DNA from: Paraniabella hibiscisoli
Lineage (GTDB): Bacteria > Bacteroidota > Bacteroidia > Chitinophagales > Chitinophagaceae
Direction: 5' to 3'
Assembly (NCBI RefSeq): GCF_022512515.1
Contig: NZ_JAKWBK010000003.1
Coordinates: forward strand, 620,001 to 684,000
DNA: 64,000 nt
How positions within the stretch are numbered: position 1 is the first letter of the stretch; each line of letters starts with the position of its first letter. Made by a program: the position numbers and the translations under genes. The notes beneath the pieces are model-generated. The model was not told where the DNA came from and did not search any database. It saw only the letters and a program-made list of their open reading frames with translations. Positions 53,898 through 62,351 of the stretch are shown one piece after another.

Positions 53898-55012
53898 CTA
53901 TTTTTTATCCCGCACACATCTGAAGCCGGTATGCTCCAAACCAGTGTCAGGACTACTTTTCATGCGGCGTGCAACACGATAACCGCTGCAATAAGAATCG
54001 TTACATAAAAAGCTCCCGCCGCGCAAACTACGCTTGGCTGTATAAGGTTCCTGCGGGTCATAGGACTTATCGGGTCCCTGCGGGTTTGCCGCTAACTTGC
54101 CCTCCAGCTGCTGGTAATAATCATGATGATACCAGTCGCTGCACCATTCCCACACATTGCCGGCCATATCGTAAAGTCCATAACCATTTGCGACAAAAGA
54201 CCGAACCGGTGCTGCGGTTATATAGCCATCTTTTTTTCATTCAGATAAGGAAATTTCCCTTCCCAGCTATTTGCTTTAGGTACGCCCTGGTTTATATGCT
54301 CATTACCCCAGGGATAAATATGGTTGATCAAACCGCCTCTTGCAGCAAATTCCCACTCTGCCTCGGTGGGCAATCGCTTCCCCGCCCATTTACAATAAGC
54401 CTGTGCATCGTCCCAGCTTACATGAACCACGGGATAATTTTCTTTTCCTTCAATACTGCTCCCCGGTCCCTGGGGGTGTTGCCAGCTGGCGCCTTCTGCC
54501 CAGTTCCACCATTCGTTGAAATTATTCAAATCGACCGGACCGTTGGTCTGCCTGAATACCAGAGAGGCAGCCACCAGCACACTATCCGGCGGTTTTGGAG
54601 TACCGGGAGGCAGTGTTTTCTTTATCTCGTCCCAGTTGGGTTTACGCTCAGCTGTGGTAATATAGCCTGTGGCCGCTACAAATTTTTTAAACTGTGCATT
54701 TGTTACTTCAGTCACATCCATATAAAACGGATCTACCTGAACTTTATGTTTTGGGTATTCATCTTCACTTGCCTGGTTATTATCCCCTCCCATATCAAAT
54801 ATGCCACCGGGTATCAATACCATGCCCTCCAGGGAACTGTCGCCCCCAAAACTAATAGCCGAAGAATCTGCCACACCAAAACGGGAAGGTGCTTTCATAC
54901 AGGAATGACTGGAATCTGCTCCGGCACGCTCCCGCTTCCCTGCATCAGCACCACAGGCAGCAAGCAGGTATATCACACTTGCACCACAAAATATTTTCTT
55001 TAAAAGGCTCAT
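53898..55012 (-). CDS. SUMF1/formylglycine-generating-enzyme-fold lipoprotein
   Basis: About 371 residues after restoring one A/T near 54228-54233, which joins LNEKK to DGYITAAPVRSFVANGYGLY. Lipoprotein signal: KIFCGASVIYLLAACGADA. The fold signature is clear: MVLIPGGIFDMGGDNN, DVTEVTNAQFKKFVAATGYI, PVVHVSWDDAQAYCKWAGKR, LPTEAEWEFAARGGL, YDMAGNVWEWCSDWYHHDYY and a C-terminal LRGGSFLCNDSYCSGYRVAR. The last part keeps cysteines near those used by real formylglycine enzymes, so sulfatase activation is possible. Members of this fold also serve structural roles (GldJ/GldK). No sulfatase gene is nearby. It diverges from the sulfur island. Confidence 0.85.
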
Positions 55013-55080
55013 CGTATAAAAATAATTGTTTTATTAAAAAGCGATGCCAAATTCCTGTTTTATCGACGAATAAAAAATAA

Positions 55081-55103
55081 TAGTCTATTATTTTGGTAGA
55101 CTA
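55081..55103. promoter_or_regulatory. inverted-repeat operator upstream of the polycysteine leader
   Basis: TAGTCTA (55081-55087), a 9-base spacer, then TAGACTA (55097-55103). It spans the -33 TTG of the leader promoter, so a bound protein should block or reposition polymerase. The same half-sites recur at 57485-57506 before the encapsulin gene. Confidence 0.75.
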
Positions 55104-55122
55104 AAAAAGATCTCTATATTTG
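55093..55122 (+). promoter_or_regulatory. promoter of the polycysteine leader and cysM operon
   Basis: TTG (55093-55095), 19 bases, then TATATTTG (55115-55122). Both boxes and the spacing match the Bacteroidota consensus exactly. The start site should fall at about 55126-55128, that is at the leader ATG. Confidence 0.75.
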
Positions 55123-55126
55123 CTCT

Positions 55127-55177
55127 ATGAATATTTTGTTAGCATTTACACCGCTCTATTGTTGTTGTTGCTGTTAA
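55127..55177 (+). CDS. polycysteine leader peptide MNILLAFTPLYCCCCC
   Basis: A 16-codon ORF: ATG at 55127, ten codons, then TGT TGT TGT TGC TGT and TAA (55175-55177). Five consecutive Cys codons just before a stop are very unlikely by chance and are typical of an amino-acid-sensing leader. It lies before an operon for cysteine synthesis (cysM, cysE). Translation would stall when Cys-tRNA is scarce. The -7 box ends 4 bases before the ATG, so the message is probably leaderless. Polycysteine leaderless ORFs with this role have been described in mycobacteria. I know of none described in Bacteroidota, but I cannot search. No homopolymer longer than four lies within it, so it is unlikely to be an error product. 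Confidence 0.75.
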   Translation: MNILLAFTPLYCCCCC

Positions 55178-55203
55178 ACTGATTTCAGGCTTACAACAGC
55201 CTG
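55170..55203 (+). promoter_or_regulatory. possible attenuator structures overlapping the Cys codons
   Basis: CAGGCT (55186-55191) can pair with AGCCTG (55198-55203). Alternatively GCTGTT (55170-55175), which is the last two Cys codons, can pair with AACAGC (55195-55200). The two structures exclude each other, so a ribosome held on the Cys codons would favour the first. I see no strong T-tract terminator before 55321, so the output step is uncertain. Confidence 0.45.
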
Positions 55204-55320
55204 CGAACCTACATCCTGATGTAACAAAATATTACTCCAGAACATCCCCAATTACGTTTCGTACTGTATAACACCTGTATCATTTTTCTTATCACGGCTA
55301 TCAGCCATTAAACCTTTTTT

Positions 55321-55589
55321 ATGCCACTATTTTCAACAAACATCATTTTGCATGCAGCGGGCAAACAGGATCTGTTGCTGTTAGATGAAGCTTTAAGATC
55401 CAATCATTTTTTACCGGAAAGGTCACCCAACAGCGACCTCGCAGAAAATCAAATCAGGGAATCGGTTACGCTACAGTATCTCAAAAAAGGTAACCTGGCT
55501 TTGCTGGAAGTCATTGAACTGGTAAAAAGCGCTGCTGCCAAAACCGGAAAAAGTTCTCCTTCACCGTTCTGAAAAACAGGAACGAATAG
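55321..55589 (+). CDS. small protein of unknown function in the cysteine operon
   Basis: About 89 residues after restoring one A in the run near 55551-55555; read as written it stops a few codons earlier in another frame (KSSPSPF). It begins MPLFSTNIILHAAGKQDLLL and ends KKFSFTVLKNRNE. No cysteines, no signal peptide, no membrane helix. The middle is helical (ESVTLQYLKKGNLALLEVIE). It lies between the polycysteine leader and cysM, so it shares their control. I do not recognise a family. Its place suggests a role in cysteine or sulfur handling, or a spacer ORF in the attenuation mechanism. Confidence 0.55.
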
Positions 55590-55717
55590 TTGACGAAGGC
55601 CGTGCTGTAACGCTATCCGCTTCAAGAGAGGTCTTTACTAACTCCTGCTTCTCAGCAAAGCTGCTTTACGCACGGCTACACAACTATATTCATTACACTT
55701 CACTACTATTAATCGAT

Positions 55718-56597
55718 ATGTCAGATATTCTGCTGCAAGTGGGAAATACCCCTATTGTGCAACTCAAAAAGATACACAACAACCCTAACGTAAGCATTTA
55801 CTGCAAACTGGAAGGCTATAACCCGGGCGGAAGCGTAAAAGACCGTGCAGCTTATGGCATGATCAAGGGAGCACTGGAAAGAGGCGAACTTCAAAAAGAA
55901 CAAAAGCTGGTAGAGCCTACCAGCGGGAACACGGGTATCGCTTTGGCTTTAATGGCGAGCCTGTTTGAAATTGAAATAGCACTGGTAATGCCGGAAGATG
56001 CCACCAGGGAGCGCGTTGCCGCTATGAAAGCCTTTGGCGCTACAGTTATACTAACGCCCAAACGAAGAGCTATGGAAGGCGCTATTGATCGTGCAAAAGA
56101 CCTGGTTACCAGCAGCGGGTATGTAATGCTGAACCAGTTTGCCAATCCCGATAATCCGGGCATACATTATCGAACTACCGGGCCCGAAATATGGGAGGAC
56201 ACCCAAGGCCAGGTTACTCATTTTGTATCAGCCATGGGCACAACCGGTACCATCATGGGTGTATCGCGATACCTGAAAGAAAAAATCCCAACATCATTAT
56301 AGCAGGTTGCCAACCTGCAGACCATGCACAGATTCCCGGTATCAGGAAATGGCCGGAAGCCTATATTCCCTAATCTTTGAACCATCACGAATAGACCAGC
56401 TTATTGAAGTTTCAGAAAAACAGGCCAGACAAGTAACCAAACGCCTGGCCAGAGAGGAAGGGATTTTTTGCGGCATGAGCAGTGGCGGAGCCGTGTACGC
56501 CGCGCTGGAATTAGCTCAAAAAATTGAAAGTGGTGTTATTGTATGTATTGTCTGCGATACAGGCGACCGTTACTTATCATCCGAATTATTTGATTAA
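55718..56597 (+). CDS. cysM: cysteine synthase (CysM type)
   Basis: About 293 residues after restoring one A near 56281-56286 (LKEK to NPNIIIAGCQPADHAQIPGI) and one C near 56369 (AYIP to LIFEPSRIDQLIEVSEKQAR). It makes cysteine from O-acetylserine and sulfide or thiosulfate with PLP. Motifs: PLP Lys in YNPGGSVKDRAAYGMI, the loop EPTSGNTGIALALMA, and SAMGTTGTIMGVSRYLKEK. GGSVKDRAA is closer to CysM than to CysK. It is followed 38 bases later by cysE. The 128 bases before it hold no gene; long-range GCCGTGC/GCACGGC complementarity there could fold the RNA. Confidence 0.9.
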
Positions 56598-56635
56598 TCA
56601 TATTAATAAAAATTTTATACCTTTAGAATACTGCT

Positions 56636-57477
56636 ATGAAACCCGTTATTAAAGAGCTGCAACTGCATCATACTTTAAGCGCCATCCATCAAAAATACAG
56701 GGGCGATCTCCAACCTATACCTTCGAGAAGCAGTGCACAACGCTGGATCCGACATTTGCTCACCCATCTCTTCCCGGTTCATTCGGATAAGACATTTGGT
56801 TCGCTGGACATAATGGATCTCGAACTGCAACTAAGACAATTACTGGCCCCTATTGAAAATGTACTTATCGATGTAGACGAGATAACAGATCAGTTTTTCA
56901 AGCGGATACCGGACGTTTTTATTGAACTGCAGGAAGACGCTCAAAACATACTGGCATTTGATCCGGCAGCTCATTCAATTGAGGAAATACTGGGCGCTTA
57001 CCCAGGCTTCTATGCAGTAGCCGTTTACCGGTTTTCGCACGAACTCTACCAGCTAAAGATACCCGTATTACCCAGGCTTCTGTCTGAATACGCGCACAGC
57101 GTTACTGGTATCGATATCAACCCCGGCGCAGTAATAGGCTCTACCTTTTTTATCGACCACGGTACCGGCGTGGTGATCGGCGAAACCTGCGTTATCGGTA
57201 ATAATGTAAAAATATACCAGGGCGTTACTTTAGGCGCGCTGAACGTTTCTAAAACACAGGCGCACGTAAAAAGACATCCAACCATTGAAGATAATGTCGT
57301 TATCTACTCTGGTTCTACCATATTGGGAGGAAAAACAGTAATAGGCCATGATTCTGTTATCGGCGGCAACGTGTGGCTTACTGAAAGCGTGCCCCCTATT
57401 CCCTGGTGTATCATAAAAGTGAAATAAGAGTGAGATCTAACAGGGATTTTGATGAGGGTATCAATTTTTCGATATAA
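56636..57477 (+). CDS. cysE: serine O-acetyltransferase (CysE/EpsC type)
   Basis: 263 residues as written, ending ESVPPIPWCIIKVK; restoring one base near 57397 gives the usual family end, PPISLVYHKSE, and a stop at 57477 (about 280 residues). It acetylates serine to O-acetylserine, the substrate of cysM. The N-terminal helical part is followed by left-handed beta-helix hexapeptides: TGIDINPGAVIGSTFFIDHG, TGVVIGETCVIGNNVKIYQG, VTLGALNVSKTQAHVKRHPT and GSTILGGKTVIGHDSVIGGN. It is the EpsC-like long type. Serine acetyltransferases are a known genomic neighbour of family 2A encapsulins, and the shell gene follows here. Confidence 0.92.
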
Positions 57478-57484
57478 ATTTAAA

Positions 57485-57506
57485 TAGTCTACTTTTTTAT
57501 AGACTA
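57485..57506. promoter_or_regulatory. inverted-repeat operator upstream of the encapsulin gene
   Basis: TAGTCTA (57485-57491), 8-base spacer, TAGACTA (57500-57506). The same half-sites as at 55081-55103. The spacer contains a T6 run of the kind that is shortened by one base elsewhere in this window, so the true spacer may also be 9. It ends 14 bases before the -7 box. Confidence 0.75.
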
Positions 57507-57520
57507 ATTATTTTTTCTAA

Positions 57521-57528
57521 TATATTTG
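57521..57528 (+). promoter_or_regulatory. -7 promoter box of the encapsulin operon
   Basis: TATATTTG, an exact TAnnTTTG match, 26 bases before the encapsulin ATG. No TTG is present at the -33 position, which is occupied by the inverted repeat. This could mean the regulator activates this promoter. Confidence 0.6.
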
Positions 57529-57554
57529 TGTAATAACTTAAAAAAAAATAGATC

Positions 57555-58481
57555 ATGGCTGAAACAACCACCCCACAACAGACTGCCCTTGGCGACGTAG
57601 CAGCGCGGCAGCTCGCCATTGCAACCCGCACGGTACCACAAATGGTTACCATTTCTCCCCGTTGGCTAACCCGCCTGTTAAACTGGGTACCCGTAGAGTC
57701 TGGCGTATACCGGCTTAATAAGGTAAAAAATGCGACGCAGATAGAAGTAGATTGCTCTTCGCGTGATGAGAAAATATTGCCGCAGACCTTTGTTGATTAT
57801 GTTGAGAATCCCAGGGAATACAACCTCGCCGCAGTGCAGACTATTGTAGATGTACACACCAGGGTTTCCGATTTATATAGTAAACCGTATAACCAGATCT
57901 CGGAGCAGTTAAGGCTGGCAATAGAAACTATTAAGGAAAGACAGGAAAGCGAGCTGATCAACAATGCTAATTATGGCTTGCTGCATAGCGTGGCTGCTGA
58001 GCAAAGAGTTAAAACACGTACAGGCGCTCCAACCCCGGATGACCTGGATGAGTTAATTGCCAAAGTATGGAAAGAGCCTGGCTTCTTCCTGCTTCATCCA
58101 CTAGCCATTGCTGCTTTCGGCAGGGAATGTACCCGTCGCGGTGTACCTCCGCCTACGATCTCACTTTTTGGCTCACAGTTTATTACCTGGAGGGGCATTC
58201 CATTAATTCCATCTGATAAAGTACCTATCGTAAAAGGAAAAACAAAGATCATTTTGTTGCGTACCGGTGAAAGCCGCCAGGGCGTTGTAGGACTTTTTCA
58301 ACCTGGTTTGCAAGGTGAGCAAACACCAGGGTTGTCTGTTCGTTTCATGGGCATTAACGAGAAAGCGATTGCCTCTTACCTGGTTTCGCTATACTGCTCT
58401 TTAGCAGTGCTGGTGGATGATGCCATTGCCGTATTAGATGACGTTGAAATAGGAAATTACCATGAGTACAAATACCAATAA
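57555..58481 (+). CDS. family 2A encapsulin shell protein
   Basis: 308 residues, intact. It builds a protein nanocompartment with an HK97-like fold. The N-terminal arm (QQTALGDVAARQLAIATRTV, PQMVTISPRWLTRLLNWVPV, ESGVYRLNKVKNATQIEVDC) is the recognisable signature of the SrpI-like family 2A. Later parts have YVENPREYNLAAVQTIVDVH, VWKEPGFFLLHPLAIAAFGR and the E-loop region FGSQFITWRGIPLIPSDKVP. Family 2A shells enclose a cysteine desulfurase. The next gene, overlapping by 20 bases, encodes exactly that with a long N-terminal extension. Work on other members links the system to sulfur starvation and sulfur storage. Here it follows cysM and cysE and has the same operator, which fits that role. 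Confidence 0.9.
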   Translation: MAETTTPQQTALGDVAARQLAIATRTVPQMVTISPRWLTRLLNWVPVESGVYRLNKVKNATQIEVDCSSRDEKILPQTFVDYVENPREYNLAAVQTIVDVHTRVSDLYSKPYNQISEQLRLAIETIKERQESELINNANYGLLHSVAAEQRVKTRTGAPTPDDLDELIAKVWKEPGFFLLHPLAIAAFGRECTRRGVPPPTISLFGSQFITWRGIPLIPSDKVPIVKGKTKIILLRTGESRQGVVGLFQPGLQGEQTPGLSVRFMGINEKAIASYLVSLYCSLAVLVDDAIAVLDDVEIGNYHEYKYQ

Positions 58482-60431
58482 TCTTCCGGATGTTGAAGCT
58501 TTGCAGCATCTGGCTAACCAGCTTTTCAAATCATTACCGGAAGATGCACCCAAAGAGATATCCCTGGATCCCTATGAACATCCGCGTGCTACTGCTTTTG
58601 CACAGTCGGTAAGCGGACTGGCATCGCCATTATCATTGGGCTCCTTTTCAAATGGGTTAGCTTCACCGGAAATAATCCAGCCGCCGGTATCACACCTACC
58701 ACCTGCGGGTGGATTGACCACCCTACCTTCTTTTACTGGTGCTGGTATTGCAGCGCCATCCGTTTCGGGAGCTGATCAGGACTATTTTAAGCCGGGTTTC
58801 AATTTTGCGGATATTGATCAAGTGCCGGATAGTAGTTCGTATATCAAAGACAATAGTGATAACAAGGCATTTCAGAATGGCCAGGTGCCGTCTTCTGTAG
58901 CAGGTAGCGGGGCTTCTCCCTCGTATACGCACCAGCAGAAAAACTTCGATCTGAAGGAGCCGGTTACCAGTTTCCCAGATGCCAGCATCGACAAACCTTC
59001 TGCTAAGGCCGATCCGTTTGCGTTGCCCTTCATTGATGAACAACCTTACTGGTCTGACATCAGCGCTATACTTGGATCGCTCAATAATCATGCAGCTTCA
59101 GAACTGCCATTACCAACCCTGCCGAACCAGGTTACACAGACCGGTCCGTCTTTTTACTTTCTGCAAAGCAGTCCGCACCAATTTAATAATCAATCGTTGG
59201 GTGGGTTCAATCATGGCTTTGATGCATACAAGATTAAAAAAGATTTTCCTATACTGAATGAAAAGATCAATGGTAAAAGCCTGGTTTGGCTGGACAATGC
59301 TGCTACAACACAAAAGCCACAATCGGTGATCGACCGCATCAGCTATTTTTACCAACACGAAAATTCTAATATCCACCGGGCAGCACATGAGCTGGCAGCG
59401 CGCGCCACAGACGCTTATGAAGCTGCAAGAAAAAAGTGCAGCAGTTCCTGGGCGCCGGGTCTGTTAACGAGATCATTTTTGTACGCGGCGCTACCGAGGG
59501 TATTAACCTGGTGGCACAAAGCTGGGGAGCGCAGCATTTAAAAAGCGGCGATGAAATCATTGTGAGCAACCTGGAGCATCACGCCAACATTGTTCCCTGG
59601 AAAAGATTGGCTGATAAAAAGGGGCTCACTTTAAAAGTGATTCCCGTTGATGACGATGGGCAAATATTGCTTGATGAATATGCCAGGCTGCTGACGCCAC
59701 GTACGCGCCTGGTAGCATTTACGCAGGTTTCGAACGCACTGGGAACCATTACTCCAGCCGAACAAATAGTAGCAATGGCACACCAGGCAGGCGCAAAGGT
59801 GCTGGTAGACGGAGCCCAGTCTGTGTCACACATGCCTGTGAATGTACAGGAACTGGATGCCGATTGGTTTGTTTTTTCAGGTCATAAAGTTTTTGGTCCA
59901 ACAGGCATTGGCGTAGTATATGGCAAAGAAGCTTTACTAAATGAAACAGAACCCTGGCAGGGCGGTGGTAATATGATTCAGGACGTTAGTTTCGAAGAGA
60001 TCAAATACCATAACGCGCCTAATCGTTTTGAAGCAGGCACGGGCAATATTGCCGATGCTGTTGGTCTCGGCGCAGCCATTGATTATGTAACGCATTTGGG
60101 CATGGCCAATATAGGCGCTTATGAACATGCTTTGCTGGAATATGCCACACACCATTTGAAGCAGGTACCGGGAGTAAGACTCATTGGCACGGCTGCTAAC
60201 AAAGCAAGTGTACTATCCTTTACGTTAAAAGGTTATTCTAATGATGATGTGGGCAAAGCATTAAACCAGGAGGGTATAGCGGTTAGAACGGGACATCATT
60301 GCGCGCAACCTATTTTACGAAGAATGGGTGTAGAAACTACCGTAAGGCCTTCACTGGCATTTTATAATACCTGCGAAGACGTTGACCGCCTGATCTCAGT
60401 GGTGAGTCGGCTATCTTCATCATCGAGGTAA
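58462..60431 (+). CDS. encapsulin cargo: SufS-type cysteine desulfurase with N-terminal targeting extension
   Basis: About 656 residues after restoring one A in the run near 59432-59436, joining AARKK to VQQFLGAGSVNEIIFVRGAT. Residues 1-255 are low-complexity, rich in Pro, Ser and Gly (LPSFTGAGIAAPSVSGADQD), and match the disordered cargo-loading region of family 2A cargo enzymes. The catalytic domain starts at YKIKKDFPILNEKINGKSLV. It has LEHHANIVPWKRLA, the PLP Lys in FVFSGHKVFGPTGIGVVYG, and the active-site Cys in AVRTGHHCAQPILRRM. It releases sulfur from cysteine as persulfide, giving alanine. The gene overlaps the shell gene, so the two are translated together. Ordinary SufS for iron-sulfur assembly lacks the extension. 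Confidence 0.92.
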
Positions 60432-60467
60432 ATATTGATTTTCCTGTTTCTTGTTGTTTTACATGAG

Positions 60468-60495
60468 AAGAGCCGTTTTTACGGCTCTTTGTTAT
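60468..60495 (+). terminator. terminator after the encapsulin operon
   Basis: A perfect 9-bp stem AAGAGCCGT (60468-60476) and ACGGCTCTT (60481-60489), TTTT loop, followed by TGTTATT. It lies 37 bases after the desulfurase stop. Confidence 0.8.
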
Positions 60496-60564
60496 TACAA
60501 AGCCGCAGTCATTGGAGAATGCTGCGGCCACCGGTTTCACAAGCCTATTTAACTAAAATTCATA

Positions 60565-61020
60565 TCAGAGAACTTGGTCAGACAATAGCTTCCCATTTTC
60601 TGTAAATAACACCTTATGTTTCTCTTTTGATTTGGTCAACCTCATTTTATAGAAAACACTCCTCCCTTCCTGCAACCGTTCTACACTGGAAGGCACAAAT
60701 CCGTCAAATGATTTTCTAATCGACAATTTTACTGCATCAGGCAATTGTTCCTTATCAAAGTCCTGCTTCCAGCGTTTTACTTTACCACTGTAATCCAACC
60801 ACACTTCATACTCCAGCCTCCCGATCTCAAACTCCGCCTTATACAATCCTTTCTCCAACTCCCACACCACATCACCCGCTTTAGGAAATTTTAATTGTAG
60901 TGCATTAATAATAATAGAAGGCACATTTTTAGGTTGTACCTCCTGCGCATGAATATTATTCCCCGCAAACAGGAACATGAATATTATAGTAATTGTCTTC
61001 AACAGCCTTTCGTTTACCAT
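60565..61020 (-). CDS. PepSY-like secreted protein
   Basis: 151 residues, intact. Signal peptide TITIIFMFLFAGNNIHAQ. Two PepSY-like beta-alpha-beta units follow: ALQLKFPKAGDVVWELEKGL with YKAEFEIGRLEYEVWLDYSG, then VKLSIRKSFDGFVPSSVERL with SVFYKMRLTKSKEKHKVLFT. Such periplasmic proteins are common in Bacteroidota, often next to two-component systems, as here (a kinase gene is 30 bases upstream on the same strand). The function is unknown; inhibition or ligand sensing is possible. Confidence 0.75.
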   Translation of the reverse strand: MVNERLLKTITIIFMFLFAGNNIHAQEVQPKNVPSIIINALQLKFPKAGDVVWELEKGLYKAEFEIGRLEYEVWLDYSGKVKRWKQDFDKEQLPDAVKLSIRKSFDGFVPSSVERLQEGRSVFYKMRLTKSKEKHKVLFTENGKLLSDQVL

Positions 61021-61049
61021 GTAAAATAAAAAAACAAAACGGGAAAGAT

Positions 61050-62351
61050 TCAGGAATGCCCGTGAACCGTGTCCGCACCAATTGCTATACCCGGTTGTAT
61101 TACAAACTTATGCATACTGTGATTAAATTCGTAAGCAACAGAAAGATCATATAATGCGGCAATAGCCTTAACAATAGCGAGCCCCAGGCCTGTAGAGCCG
61201 CTCTCTGTCGAACGCTTGTAAAACCGTTCGAACATTTTTTCGTTATCCATGGGATCAGGAACACCGCTATTTTCGATACTCAACCAGGATGCTGTAATGG
61301 TCACTTTTATTATGCCACCGGGACTATTATGTACAATAGCATTCTTGAGCAGGTTCATGATCAGTATTTCAGCCAGGTTGCTATTCATCAGTCTTTCAAA
61401 ATACCCGTTTTCCACCAGTTCTACTTTTACGTCTCTGAAGCGTAGCATATCGGAAAAATCACGAACCAGCTTTGCAATAACATCATTGACCCGGATAGTT
61501 TGTTCTTCAACAAATTGCTGGTTCTCTATTTTAGATAACAGCAATAATGCTTTATTCAATCGTTTGAGGCTTTCGAGCGCTTGTATTACTTCACCGATCG
61601 TTTCTCCATCTTCATTTGTTAAAGATCCTCTTTCCGCCAATAGTTCGAGCTTATTAATACTAATGGCCAACGGGGTTTGCAACTCATGAGAGGCATTTTC
61701 ATTAAACTGTTTCTGGCTCAGATAAGTATCTGAATTCCTTTGCAGCAGCGACTGCAAAGAATCATTTAGCTCCTTAAATTCTTTGACAGAGGTTTTAGCA
61801 GGTTTAAACAGCGGGCTATTGCCAAGTTTAAAATTTCGTAGTTGCGTTAACAGGTAATGAAAGGGCTTCCATATTTTTTCAGTACAAAATTATTTACTAC
61901 CAGGATGCTGGCCAGCATTACACCATACAACATAGCTAATGCTAAAAAAGTTTTCGTATCAGGTCTGCTTTATTAATAACTGCAGATATGATCTTTAATT
62001 CATAATACTTTTCATTTGCGAGGAAAGCCGTAGTAAGTAGGCGCACAGGCGCATGTTGCTCTAACCGCTCCTGGTAAATCAGGGTATCTTTATAAGTGTC
62101 CAACACCTGAACAGCCTGTTCGGCTGCTATTTCCTTAATACTATAATTTTTGTCGCCAAACGCTTCGCTGTTCAGCATGGAGCTATCACCCTGGGCGCGG
62201 TGCACTATAAACATTTTATAGTTGGTCAATCCATCATCAACCGTTTCTTTTACTTCCTGCAACATAAAAAAGTAAAATACAATTGCCCAAAGTCCCAGTA
62301 CGCCTAAAAGAGAGATAGACAGGTACACAGTGTATGGTTGAGTAATTTCAT
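61050..62351 (-). CDS. two-component sensor histidine kinase
   Basis: About 434 residues after restoring three bases (near 62328, 61948 and 61878). The start is the ATG at 62351 in the ATGA overlap with the regulator gene, giving MKLLNHT followed by the helix LSISLLGVLGLWAIVFYF. A periplasmic part of about 100 residues, a second helix (TFLALAMLYGVMLASILVV) and a HAMP-like linker follow. The kinase core has the phospho-His in NENASHELQTPLAISINKLE, the N box in LIMNLLKNAIVHNSPGG and GSTGLGLAIVKAIAALYDL. It pairs with the OmpR-type regulator. Signal unknown. The PepSY-like gene downstream may be part of the same system. Confidence 0.88.

Noticed and set aside
53969..55003. A 344-codon plus-strand ORF across the SUMF1-type lipoprotein
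   Set aside because: Antisense to a gene with a complete family signature; its translation has no recognisable domain and an unusual Cys/His/Arg composition.
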